DNA from: Lachnospiraceae bacterium 3-1
GTDB lineage: Bacteria; Bacillota; Clostridia; Lachnospirales; Lachnospiraceae
DNA length: 64,000 nucleotides
Assembly: GCA_000403255.2 (NCBI GenBank)
Contig: KE159574.1
Location: 15,182-79,181, forward strand
Direction of reading: 5' to 3'
Of this stretch, positions 15,587-24,109 are shown one piece after another (within the stretch, counting starts at the first letter, position 1; each line of letters opens with the position of its first letter). The position numbers and the translations under genes are program-made. A model generated the notes under the pieces. It had not been told where the DNA came from. It saw only the letters and a program-made list of their open reading frames with translations, and made no database searches.

Positions 15587-16500
15587 ATGAAAAGAGTTTA
15601 CACTTTATACTGGGTTTCCACCAAAAAGCAGGTAAACGTCAGCGAGAACCACGACAACGACATCCCCATGCAGAGGGGAGCCTGCAAGGAGTTTGTGAAA
15701 TATCGGCAGGATTGGGAAATCGTGAAGGAATACGAGGAAAAAGGCATTTCCGGGTTTAAGGTTTCCGCCAAGAACCGTGACGCAATCCTTGACTTGCAGG
15801 AGGCGGCATTGAATAAGGAATTTGACGTGCTGCTTGTGTTCATGTTTGACCGTATCGGGCGGATTGACGATGAAACGCCGTTCATTGTGGAATGGTTTGT
15901 CAAGACGGCGGGCGTGGAAGTATGGAGCGTCAAAGAGGGCGAGCAGAGGTTTGAAACGCACGTTGACAAGCTGACAAATTATATCCGGTTCTGGCAGGCG
16001 TCCGGCGAGAGTGAAAAGACTTCCATCCGGATCAAGACCAGAATCCAGCAGCTAAAATTGGACGGTTTATATACAGGCGGTGCGCTGCCTTATGGATACC
16101 GGATCGTGCCGAGCGGGACAAAGAACCGGAAAGGGCAGGAGCTGAAGAAATATGAAATCGACCTTGAACAGTATGTGGTGTACCGGAAGATTTGAAAGAG
16201 GCAATCACCGTGGTAAAAGCGAGGATTGCGGACAGCGAGGAACGTCTGGAAAAACTGGACAGCGACATGAACCAGAAAAAAGAAATGGTAGAAGCCATCC
16301 TGCCAGCCTACCGCCGCTTTAAGAGCTGGGCGGAGGAATTTGACACGGCGGACTTAGACCAGAAGAAAATGATTGCCTGCCAGTTGTTTGACAAGATTGA
16401 GCTGGGGAAGGATTATAACATCATCATGCACATGAATGTTACCTACCAGCAGTTCTGTTCCGAGTGGAAATCGAAAAACAGCAATCAGGTTACAGCTTGA
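15587..16500 (+). pseudogene. Large serine recombinase, internally deleted
   Basis: The ATG follows ACGGGAGGATAT. The first 203 residues are the resolvase catalytic domain: YWVSTKKQ with the nucleophile Ser (about residue 11), then FDRIGRIDDETP and GESEKTSIRIKTR. TGA then interrupts at about 16193. The C-terminal coiled-coil piece (KEAITVVKARIADSEERLEKL...) continues in another frame to 16500. Full-length relatives have about 500 or more residues, so the DNA-binding recombinase and zinc-ribbon regions are missing. Such enzymes move integrative elements, so this is probably the dead integrase of the element whose sigma stub lies at 12748. Confidence 0.75.
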
Positions 16501-16732
16501 TGATGGTATAAATGTGTGCTTTTCATTGAGCCGGGCATTATGCTTATATCCTGTCGTTATATACAAATTAAGGGCGAGAATGAAAAGCACAGTACACGAA
16601 TTTTGTAAATATTTTCTAAAATTCAAAAAAATGCTTGCAAAAGCAACGGAAATATGATAATATATCTAAGTCGTGTAAACGACATACGATTGAAATATTA
16701 CTCTCACTCTTATCGGTGAGCGACCGCACCCG

Positions 16733-16831
16733 TTGGTAGAGCACGCGGCTGTTAACCGCGGGGTTGTTGGTTCGAGCCCAACTCGGGGAGTTTGAAAAAG
16801 CCCGTAAATAGCAATGTTTACGGGCTTTTCA
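16733..16831 (+). repeat. tRNA-Asn 3' fragment with terminator, copy A (attachment-site-like)
   Basis: From TTGGTAGAGC onward this matches a tRNA-Asn: anticodon stem-loop CGCGG-CTGTTAA-CCGCG (GTT), T arm GTTGG/CCAAC and acceptor 3' half TCGGGGA. The 5' acceptor and D-stem strand are absent, so it is not a working tRNA. A 9-bp terminator stem (GCCCGTAAA/TTTACGGGC) follows. The same block recurs at 18791. Such 3'-end duplications are left by elements that integrate into tRNA genes. A possible promoter (TTGCAA...GATAAT, about 16634-16660) lies upstream. Confidence 0.7.
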
Positions 16832-16839
16832 TATCCGAA

Positions 16840-17405
16840 GATAGGAGAGAAGAAATTTTGGCAGGCAATATACTGTTAACCGAAAAATGTAGGCTTCAAT
16901 AGCTCAATGAAATAGTTACATTTGTTAGAAATAGAGTGGTTTTTGCAAAAAATGGCAGTTTTTCGTTCTAGTCTATATAAAGCAGGAATGGCAACATGGA
17001 ATATTTATGAAAGAAAAATATATACGAGATGCACAAAAGCGAAGGTAAAGCTGTAGCTTTTCACTTAGAGAAACCCAGTATTGAATCTATACGGGTTTCT
17101 TTTTTGTATTAATCTATTGATGATGAGGGAGAGTTTGTGGCCGTATTCGGTTTGTTTAAAATATTTTATATAAAGAAATGAATGTTGGCATCATTAAATA
17201 ACATATGGTATCAATATGGATATTTGTTGGTATGAATTCTAGAGGATTATATATGATTAAAAGAATATTGAAAATATATAGATTTTTATCAAATAGTGAG
17301 ATATACTATAAGAAATTATATTTTTGAGGGGATGTATAAGGTTTCCAATAAATGGAAAATTGTTAAAATGATAATTGATTGAAATAAGGAGTAAAGACAG
17401 AAAAG
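16840..17405. other. AT-rich leader of the inserted pair; terminator at 17070-17105
   Basis: No gene is supported. A hairpin GAAACCC/GGGTTTC followed by a T run (17070-17105) ends any transcript from the left. A TGTTAACCG copy lies at 16874. The last 200 bases are very AT-rich and probably hold the promoter of the 17406 gene. Confidence 0.4.
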
Positions 17406-18197
17406 ATGAAAATCTTATTTTGGAATGTGCATAAAAATAGAAATATTAATCGCTATATTGCTAGTATTGTTGGAGATAATAAAATAGATATATTGGTTAT
17501 GGCAGAATATAATGCGGATGAGAATGAATTATATGCATTATTTAGAGAAAACCAACAAAATTTGGTTAAATGTTTTACAGAAGGATGTGATAGGATTAGT
17601 GTATGGAGTAATTATATAAATATAGAACCTGGAAGTCAAGAAGATTACTACTCAATTCAGATACTTTTGGATAAATATGTATTGTGTTGCGTTCATCTCA
17701 TTTCAGATATACATGGTGATCGGAGTGAAGAAAGGTTAGAGGATATACAAAAAATTATGTATGATATACAGAAAACGGAGGAGGATTTAAACTCACAAAA
17801 AACGATTATTATAGGCGATTTTAATGAAATGTCATATGGGAGAATTTGTTTGAATGCGAATGGGTTTCATGGGCTACCTGAATTAAAGATTACAGATAAG
17901 CCAACAAGGTCTGTACATAAGAAAGAGTACCGAAAGTTTTATAATCCTATGTGGAGTCTTATGGGTGATTTTTCTTATCCAGCAGGAACATATTTTTTGA
18001 ATCAATCAAAGTTAAATTCACCAATGTGGTATATGTATGATCAAGTAATTATAAGCCAGGAAGTTTTACCAATATTTATAAAAGAAAGGTTAAAAATAAT
18101 TACAACATGTAGTTATGCTGATTTGAAAAATATAAATCAACATCCTAATAAGAAAATCAGTGATCATTTTCCTATCATGTGTGAAATAAGAGATTAG
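17406..18197 (+). CDS. Endonuclease/exonuclease/phosphatase-fold protein
   Basis: The product is 263 residues. All hallmarks of the metal-dependent EEP fold are present: WNVHKN (Asn7), VMAEY (Glu34), CVHLISD (His97), GDFNE (Asp138, Asn140) and the closing SDHFPI (Asp253, His254). The family cleaves phosphodiester or phosphomonoester bonds in DNA, RNA or small molecules; the substrate cannot be told here. There is no signal peptide, so it acts in the cytoplasm. It forms a probable operon with the 18214 gene (16-base gap). Both are far more AT-rich than the flanks and lie between two tRNA-Asn fragments, so they arrived together. A defence or element-maintenance role is an inference from this setting. 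Confidence 0.8.
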   Translation: MKILFWNVHKNRNINRYIASIVGDNKIDILVMAEYNADENELYALFRENQQNLVKCFTEGCDRISVWSNYINIEPGSQEDYYSIQILLDKYVLCCVHLISDIHGDRSEERLEDIQKIMYDIQKTEEDLNSQKTIIIGDFNEMSYGRICLNANGFHGLPELKITDKPTRSVHKKEYRKFYNPMWSLMGDFSYPAGTYFLNQSKLNSPMWYMYDQVIISQEVLPIFIKERLKIITTCSYADLKNINQHPNKKISDHFPIMCEIRD

Positions 18198-18213
18198 AAG
18201 GGAGAATTTATAA

Positions 18214-18726
18214 ATGAATAAAGAAACATTTTCGTTTGAGTTGGTAGATAGGGATAAACCAGAAATTGTTATTAAAAATTCTTTACGGCAAATAGATGAA
18301 GCGACACGAGGTTATGTAAAGGGCAATATTGAAAAATATGATGGAAAAATACGGAGCTATAAGAAAAATTTCGGTCTTGTTATACCTACACTACAGCAAG
18401 AGGTCACTGTTGATATACAAAAAGATTTAGGGGAACAGAATAATGAGGATTATAAATATGAGGTTTTTTTGACTGTAAAGGGTTTAGAACATTATAAATA
18501 TAGGATGATGTTTGTTAATCATGGAACATTATCTTACCCAGTTACGATAGTAATGAATGATAGCTTGGCGGTAGAATATTCAGGTGGTCAAATGAAAGAT
18601 ATATTTTGGATTGAATCAATGAAGGCTTTAGAAGAGTTAATGAGCAGAGTTATTAATTCTAATACAATGGAATCTCTTATACAAAAACTTATAAATGAAT
18701 CACTTAGACAAGAAATTAAAAATTAG
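18214..18726 (+). CDS. Unknown partner protein of the EEP-fold gene
   Basis: The product is 170 residues from an ATG preceded by AGAAGGGAG. No family is recognised. The N-terminal half is mixed charged sequence (residues 25-65), the middle (about 75-125) is beta-rich with VFLTVKGLEHYKYRMMFVNHG, and the C-terminus is helical (ALEELMSRVINSN...LIQKLINESL). No Cys cluster, signal peptide or membrane helix is present. Tight linkage and shared base composition with the upstream nuclease-like gene suggest a two-component cassette. Confidence 0.7.
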   Translation: MNKETFSFELVDRDKPEIVIKNSLRQIDEATRGYVKGNIEKYDGKIRSYKKNFGLVIPTLQQEVTVDIQKDLGEQNNEDYKYEVFLTVKGLEHYKYRMMFVNHGTLSYPVTIVMNDSLAVEYSGGQMKDIFWIESMKALEELMSRVINSNTMESLIQKLINESLRQEIKN

Positions 18727-18790
18727 AATGTTGCAATTTTATAGATGTGAGAAATTTTGGTAAAAAATCTTTTGGTGTGCGATTGTAACA

Positions 18791-18893
18791 TTGGTAGAGC
18801 ACACGGCTGTTAACCGCGGGGTTGTTGGTTTGAGCCCAACTCGGGGAGTTTGAAAAAGTCCGTAAACATCAGCGTTTGCGGGTTTTCTTTGTT
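18791..18893 (+). repeat. tRNA-Asn 3' fragment with terminator, copy B (attachment-site-like)
   Basis: This is nearly identical to the 16733 copy from TTGGTAGAGCAC through CTCGGGGAGTTTGAAAAAG. One anticodon-stem base (CACGG versus CGCGG) and one T-loop base differ, so it is more decayed. A CCGTAAAC/GTTTGCGG terminator follows. The pair A/B brackets the AT-rich two-gene insert. Confidence 0.7.
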
Positions 18894-19010
18894 TAAAGAT
18901 TCAGCCGGGGAAGAGGCGCAATAGATCGCATGGATGCAAATGCGGGCATGTGAGTGTTAACCGAAAAACGAACCGGGATCGTGTTGCATTTCGTATTCCG
19001 GCTGTAACTG

Positions 19011-19049
19011 CCTGATAGTAAACAACACTTTTACTGTCAGGCTTTTTTT
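19011..19049 (+). terminator. Rho-independent terminator
   Basis: A 12-bp stem (CCTGATAGTAAA/TTTACTGTCAGG, one wobble) with a 7-base loop is followed by C and seven T. It is a strong terminator in the remnant zone; no intact gene lies immediately upstream. Confidence 0.75.
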
Positions 19050-19301
19050 GTTGCCATTTTTTAGCCATGGTGTAATGCTGTGACTTTTTTTGATGGAATA
19101 GACCAGGAGGGACGGACCATTGGCGAGTTATTGGCCTAGGCCAGTCAAAGATCCGGCGCCGAACAATTAAAGGGACATGACATCATGGTTCTGAAACGCT
19201 TCGACCCGGAGGCGCGGCACATGGTCATTTTTGATGTGCTTTCAGGTGGTTCCCCTATGGGTGACAAAGGAGCCCGGAGGGAAAGGAAGGAGGTTTTTGT
19301 T

Positions 19302-19475
19302 ATGGCTGTATTCCGGGTAGAGAAAACAAAGGACTTCACCGTCATGTGCAACCACCACCTGCGCAACGTGAAGCTGTCGCTGAAGGCAAAGGGGCTGTTG
19401 TCCCTCATGCTGTCCCTGCTGGAGGATTGGGACTACACCACAAAGCAGGCAGAGAGTTCGTTTTGGGTCGGCTGA
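19302..19475 (+). pseudogene. Replication-initiator/DUF6017-type protein, 5' stub
   Basis: The ATG follows GAAGGAGG and reads MAVFRVEKTKDFTVMCNHHL...SLKAKGLLSLMLSL...WDYTTK. This is the standard start of the HTH replication-initiator-like proteins carried by conjugative elements of gut Firmicutes. After about 50 native residues the frame changes to unrelated sequence and stops. The rest of the gene is absent, so a deletion ended it here. Confidence 0.6.
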
Positions 19476-19554
19476 GGGATATTGAGTACACAAAAATTAC
19501 AGAAAAAGGATGAGGGAAAGTGGCACAACCCTTCCAGAAGGGCAGCTTCTGCAA

Positions 19555-19820
19555 TCAGAAGTGTTTTAAAATGTCTTGATGGCCTACTTCCAGCAGGATA
19601 ATCATTTTGTCGCCCTCATAGTACCAGATAATGCGGATGTCCATGTTGACGCTGCACTCGAAAAGGTCTGTGATGCCCTGGATCCGCTTGGGCGCAGTGA
19701 CGGGTGGGAGGGGTTCTGCGCCAGGGGTTCCAGTTTGTTTTTTAGCTGTTTCTTTTCCTGGGCGGTGATCCCCTTAAAATGCTTCTGGAACCGCGGCGTG
19801 AAGGTAAATTCGTATGCCAT
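19555..19820 (-). pseudogene. RelE-type toxin, frameshifted
   Basis: The first 45 residues (MAYEFTFTPRFQKHFKG...KKQLKNKLEPLAQNPSHPSL) are those of a RelE/YafQ-like ribosome-dependent mRNA interferase. At about 19705 one base is missing. The other frame continues correctly as KRIQGITDLFECSVNM...IIWYYEGDKMIILLEVGHQDIL to TGA at 19555. The toxin is therefore probably inactive. Its start overlaps the antitoxin stop (TGATG), the usual antitoxin-first arrangement. Confidence 0.75.
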
Positions 19821-20080
19821 CAGTCTGCCTCCAATTTATCAAACAGGGCGTCCACACTGTCAAAGACGGGCTGCTCCCCGGAGGCCAGTTTCGCTTTTAC
19901 ACCGCTGATTTCCTCTTTCAGCTCATTCAGGTATTTTTTCGGATAGACGGCAACCGGCATGAGGCAGATGGAGCCGTCCTTTTCAAAGACGTCCAGTTTG
20001 TTGCCTTCTGACAGGCCGAGTTTTACAATGATTTCCTTCGGGATTGTGATCTGTGCCTTCTGGCGGAGTTCAGCAAGCAT
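19820..20080 (-). CDS. AbrB/MazE-type antitoxin
   Basis: The product is 86 residues. The ATG at 20080 is preceded by AAAGGAGC on the minus strand. The N-terminus MLAELRQKAQITIPKEIIVKLGL is the swapped-hairpin AbrB DNA-binding fold; the C-terminal 40 residues (KKYLNELKEEISGVKAKL) would wrap the toxin. It should repress its own operon and neutralise the downstream RelE-like toxin, which is frameshifted. It may persist without its partner. Confidence 0.8.
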   Translation of the reverse strand: MLAELRQKAQITIPKEIIVKLGLSEGNKLDVFEKDGSICLMPVAVYPKKYLNELKEEISGVKAKLASGEQPVFDSVDALFDKLEAD

Positions 20081-20555
20081 AATGTCAGCTCCTTTCCTGT
20101 GCCCGTAGTTTTTGGGCATATAAGTATACCTTGATGGTATTAGCTCATAGTTTTAAAGTGAGAAATTCAAACTTTCTTACCTTTAGTATGTCTTTTTTAG
20201 TTAGGAATATGCAAGAGGGAAAAACATTTACAAATAAAACGCAGTCGGGAATCCAGTAAGTGACCGTTCAGCATCATCATAGACATTATAGAGGTTGGAA
20301 ATAAGCATTGGATGAAATTTTTGTAGACGAGAGCTTCATGTCAATGGTATCGGGAGAAACAAAAGGGCTGGATGTGAGGATATAATCCATACCTACTATT
20401 TGGCAGAGGCGCAAAATCCATGTGCCTCTGGTGGTGGTGGGTGGCTGCCCAGACTTATTGCGAGGGAGAAATATATTTAATGAACCGCTCGGATTTATTA
20501 CGAGGGAGCAGATACAGGAGCGGGAGGGCTATACAAATGCATAAAATTCCCAAAC
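20081..20555. other. Remnant zone without a supportable gene
   Basis: The first 80 bases hold the antitoxin promoter region (minus strand). The rest contains short broken frames and no motif that I recognise. Confidence 0.4.
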
Positions 20556-20900
20556 TCATTCATTCCAGATATTAGGTTTATCCGAAGATTTACGACATTG
20601 AAAAGTAGAACCATTTTCCAAGTATTCTCAAGTTGAATCGGTAATTGTAACATTTGCCATCTCATTCTCAACTGTAATCACTCCGCTGATAGGATTTCTG
20701 GCGGCGTCTGTTGCTGTAAAGTTCATACCTTCTGGGGTAAGCTCTCCCATACCGTCATTTAAGGTTGTCAGACGATAAATTGTGATCTGTACAATATATG
20801 TTCCATTCTCTCTCTTTGCAATCTCAAGGTTGGGTTCATTAAGATCGGGGTCTAAATATTCTCCAATATAATTTGTTTTTCTTCCCTTTTTAAAATTCAA
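20556..20900 (-). pseudogene. C-terminal fragment of an unknown protein with an in-frame stop
   Basis: A frame from a weak TTG at 20900 reads NFKKGRKTNYIGEYLD...GTYIVQITIYRLTTLND..., a beta-rich domain like those in small Clostridia lipoproteins. It reaches TGA at 20628. The same frame continues sensibly as EYLENGSTFQCRKSSDKPNIWNE to TGA at 20556, so the first stop probably replaced a Trp codon. The N-terminus with a signal peptide is absent. This is a decayed fragment. Confidence 0.55.
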
Positions 20901-21214
20901 AAATTATAACGACGAGGGGCTCCTTTGTTATGAGTTTTGTTGGAATTTTTGTTGTGGTTTTGATTTGCCGACGATATTATTGTACCGTAATAACCTCCCA
21001 GAGGAAATAGACTTTATAAAAATTTGTGCGTAAGTTTCCAACCATATCATTATTTTATAAAATCCATATAATATAGTCATTTGTGCTTATGGAATTTGTC
21101 AATTATAATATGAGAAACCGCATAAAATATTCGTAGTGGCTTTTAGCGGTTTCATAATACGAAAATAAGTACGTAATATGAACGAAGCTTACTTACACGA
21201 AGGAGGTATTTATT
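20901..21214 (+). promoter_or_regulatory. Upstream region of the etf operon
   Basis: The region is AT-rich with several TATAAT-like hexamers. An inverted repeat GAAACCGC (21114-21121) and GCGGTTTC (21146-21153) lies 60-100 bases before the etfB start and may be an operator or leader hairpin. AGGAGG at 21201 serves the TTG start. Confidence 0.4.
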
Positions 21215-22018
21215 TTGAAAATCTTAGTATGTGTAAAGCAGGTACCTGACACCACAGAGATTAAGATTGATCCGGTTACGAATACGTTGATTCGTGCAGG
21301 CGTACCTAGTATCGTTAATCCATTCGACGCATATGCTCTGGAAATTGCAGCGAGAATCAAGGATGCAAATCCTGATACAGAGATCACATTATTGAGTATG
21401 GGTCCCGATCAGGCGAAAGATGCATTAAGAGAGTGTCTCGCTGTTGGCGGTGACAAGGCATACCTTTGCAGCGACAGGAAGTTTGGTGGTTCTGATACAT
21501 TGGCAACCAGCTATATTCTTGCTTCCGCTATCGAAGCCATTGAAGCGAAGGAAGGCAAGTTCGATATTATTTTTGGTGGCAAACAGGCTATAGATGGTGA
21601 TACTGGCCAGGTTGGTCCTGAAATTGCAGCTCATATGGGTCTTCCACAGGTTACATATGCATCAGAAGTTACCGTAGATGGCGATTCTATCATTGTTAAG
21701 AGAGAGAGCGATCAAGGATATGATATGATTTCCGTTCAGAAACCAGCAGTGATTACAGTAGTTAAAACAGCTTTTGAGCCGAGATATCCTACCATTAAGA
21801 GCAAAATGGCATCTCGTAAGAAAGAAATTACTGTTATCACAGCAGATGACATGCCGGAGATTGATTTGACACGCTGCGGTCTTAAGGGTTCCCCTACAAA
21901 GGTGAAGAAGACCTTCACACCTGTTAGAAATAAGAGCTGTGTGAAAATTGCTGAAGAAGCTGTTACTGATTCCGCAATCAAACTTGTCGGCCTGCTTGCT
22001 GACGCAAAAGTACTGTAA
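21215..22018 (+). CDS. etfB: Electron transfer flavoprotein, beta subunit
   Basis: The product is 267 residues, starting with TTG 8 bases after AGGAGG; this start gives the standard MKILVCVKQVPDT. The nucleotide-binding ETF fold is clear: PSIVNPFDAYALEIAARIKD, LLSMGPDQAKDALRECLAVGGDKAYL and GKQAIDGDTGQVGPEIAAHMG. With EtfA it forms the FAD/AMP heterodimer that takes electrons from acyl-CoA dehydrogenase. In anaerobes the complex may bifurcate electrons to NAD and ferredoxin; I cannot decide that from sequence alone. The gene is first in the etfB-etfA-crotonase operon. Confidence 0.95.
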   Translation: MKILVCVKQVPDTTEIKIDPVTNTLIRAGVPSIVNPFDAYALEIAARIKDANPDTEITLLSMGPDQAKDALRECLAVGGDKAYLCSDRKFGGSDTLATSYILASAIEAIEAKEGKFDIIFGGKQAIDGDTGQVGPEIAAHMGLPQVTYASEVTVDGDSIIVKRESDQGYDMISVQKPAVITVVKTAFEPRYPTIKSKMASRKKEITVITADDMPEIDLTRCGLKGSPTKVKKTFTPVRNKSCVKIAEEAVTDSAIKLVGLLADAKVL

Positions 22019-22032
22019 GGAGGATATTAGAC

Positions 22033-23037
22033 ATGAGTTTTGAACAATATAAGAATCTTTGGGTATTTGTTGAGACAGAAGAAAATGTTGCAAAGCCAGT
22101 TGGTTATGAGCTTCTAAAACCAGGCCGTCAGCTGGCAGATGAGATGGGTGAGAAACTCGTTGCAGTTGTTATTGGTGGCCAAGTAGAAGATGTTGCTAAG
22201 AAAGCAATTGAGTATGGCGCAGATGAAGTTATCCTTGTGGAAGGCGATGAATATTATAACTATACAACAGATGCATACAACATCGCTATGAAGACTCTTG
22301 TTGACAAGTATAAACCATCTACCATTTTAATTGGTGCAACAAATAATGGTCGTGATCTTGGGCCGAAAATGGCATGTGATCTGAATACAGGTCTTACAGC
22401 TGATTGTACACAGTTAGACTATGATGCAGAAGGCGGTAACATGGCATGGACACGCCCTGCATTTGGGGGTAATTTGATGGCTACGATCCTTTGCCCAGAT
22501 AACCGTCCTCAGCTTGGTACAGTACGTCCAGGTGTATTCAAGAGACCAGAACTTGTAGAAGGTAAGGAAGGTACTATCACAAAAGAGGATATCCACGTAG
22601 AAGCATCTCAGATTAGAACCAAGCTCATCGAGCGCATCAAAGAAGTTGCTGAAGCAGTTAATCTTGAAGAAGCTGAGATTATCGTATCTGGTGGTCGTGG
22701 TGTTGGCGGTCCAGAAGGTTTTGGTGTTATTAAGGAGCTTGCAGAGTTACTTGGTGGTGTTGTTGGCGCATCTCGTGCGGCTGTGGATGCAGGCTGGATT
22801 GCTCATGCACATCAGGTAGGACAGACAGGTAAGACAGTAGGACCAAAGCTTTACATTGCATGTGGTATCTCTGGAGCTATTCAGCATGCGGCTGGTATCA
22901 GCGGTGCCGATATCATTGTTGCTATCAATAGAGATTCGGATGCTCCGATTTTTGACATTGCTGATTATGCAGTGGTAGGCGATCTGTTCCAGGTGATTCC
23001 TGCTATGATGGATGAGATTAAGAAGTTAAGAAGCTAA
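22033..23037 (+). CDS. etfA: Electron transfer flavoprotein, alpha subunit
   Basis: The product is 334 residues with AAGGAGG 8 bases before the ATG. The N-terminal ETF domain is followed by the FAD-binding C-terminal domain: SGGRGVGGPEGF, GASRAAVDAGW, GQTGKTVGPKLYIACGISG and AINRDSDAPIFDIADY. Length and motifs are complete. It pairs with the EtfB 14 bases upstream and probably serves the acyl-CoA dehydrogenase at 30713, the only one in the window. Confidence 0.95.
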   Translation: MSFEQYKNLWVFVETEENVAKPVGYELLKPGRQLADEMGEKLVAVVIGGQVEDVAKKAIEYGADEVILVEGDEYYNYTTDAYNIAMKTLVDKYKPSTILIGATNNGRDLGPKMACDLNTGLTADCTQLDYDAEGGNMAWTRPAFGGNLMATILCPDNRPQLGTVRPGVFKRPELVEGKEGTITKEDIHVEASQIRTKLIERIKEVAEAVNLEEAEIIVSGGRGVGGPEGFGVIKELAELLGGVVGASRAAVDAGWIAHAHQVGQTGKTVGPKLYIACGISGAIQHAAGISGADIIVAINRDSDAPIFDIADYAVVGDLFQVIPAMMDEIKKLRS

Positions 23038-23108
23038 TTAAATGATAAGAAATATTGGACCATGTTATTTTTTCTAACATGGTCTTTGTTATATATAAGG
23101 AGGTTTTC

Positions 23109-23906
23109 ATGAGTACAATTCGATGTGAAAACAACAATCATATTGGAACGATAACAATTGACAATGAAAAGAAAATTAACTGTATGACAATAGAAATGTT
23201 GGAAATCATGAATGAGAAGGTTGAAATTTGTAATAATGATCCTGACATATATTGTGTGATTATAACTGGAGCAGGAAAACAGGCTTTTTCATCAGGAGGA
23301 GATTTAAAGGCAGAAAAATTGTATGCTACAAAGCAGCATGAGAATATTGATTCTTATAATCGACAGGGAATGAAATTGGTCCGCAGTATTATGAATAGTC
23401 CTAAGCCATATATTGCTGCAGTAAATGGATATGCTTTGGGAGCTGCTCTTGCAGTAATTACTGCTTGTGATATTGCCATTGGAAGTGAAAATTCTGTCTA
23501 TGGGTTACCGACTACATCTCTAGGAGGGATACCTGGATGGGGGTGTACCCAACAGGTGACTCGTGTGGTTGGCAGACAGTGCGTGATGCGTATGCTGTTG
23601 CTAAATGAAAAAATAAATGCTGAGGAAGCAAAAAAATACGGCATAATTTCAGATATTTATTCCATAGAGAAACTTATGGAGAAAGCCTATGAGTTGGCAC
23701 AACAAGTGATACAGTATCCAGTGAATGCTGTTTCAGCGGTAAAACGTTGTGTAAATGGTGGATTAGAAATGACCTTAGAGGATGGTCTTGAGTTTGAAGC
23801 CAGGTTATTATATCACAATAATATACAGTATAATTTTGGTGAGGGAATATCTGCTTTTCTTGAAAAAAGAGAACCTGAATTCAAGATGAATTATGAGGAA
23901 TTGTAA
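23109..23906 (+). CDS. Crotonase-fold protein lacking both hydratase glutamates
   Basis: The product is 265 residues. The ATG at 23109 follows AAGGAGG. The crotonase fold is clear: oxyanion-hole segment FSSGGDLKA (about residues 60-68), NGYALGAAL (106-114) and PTTSLGGIPGWGCTQ (134-148). In enoyl-CoA hydratase the two catalytic Glu lie in GGGCE and QPE. Here the matching residues are Ala115 and Thr135. Hydration by the classic mechanism is therefore unlikely; the enzyme may isomerise, decarboxylate, hydrolyse or cleave an acyl-CoA. It is co-directional with etfBA and close to the B12 mutase operon. Confidence 0.75.
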   Translation: MSTIRCENNNHIGTITIDNEKKINCMTIEMLEIMNEKVEICNNDPDIYCVIITGAGKQAFSSGGDLKAEKLYATKQHENIDSYNRQGMKLVRSIMNSPKPYIAAVNGYALGAALAVITACDIAIGSENSVYGLPTTSLGGIPGWGCTQQVTRVVGRQCVMRMLLLNEKINAEEAKKYGIISDIYSIEKLMEKAYELAQQVIQYPVNAVSAVKRCVNGGLEMTLEDGLEFEARLLYHNNIQYNFGEGISAFLEKREPEFKMNYEEL

Positions 23907-23962
23907 TAATTATAATAAAAATTGGATTTGAGGTTAGAATAAGTATAATCATGTAATATACC

Positions 23963-24045
23963 TTGACAGCTCTATAATTTCTAGTGGAATTCATAAGGAT
24001 GTTACATTCCCGTTGAATGCTCAACATAGAAACTATGGCTGTCAA
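23963..24045. other. Inverted repeat between convergent genes
   Basis: TTGACAGC (23963) pairs with GCTGTCAA (24038), with shorter pairing inside (ATAATTTC/GAAACTAT). It could be a weak bidirectional terminator, although no T run follows. Confidence 0.35.
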
Positions 24046-24109
24046 TGGGTACAATGAAATACAGCATAAAAATATTTTTTGGAATGATTCAGAAATCAAT
24101 CCTTGGTGT

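Noticed and set aside
16680..18849. Two functional tRNA-Asn genes
   Set aside because: Both lack a 5' acceptor strand complementary to TCGGGGA and a proper D stem; they are 3' fragments.
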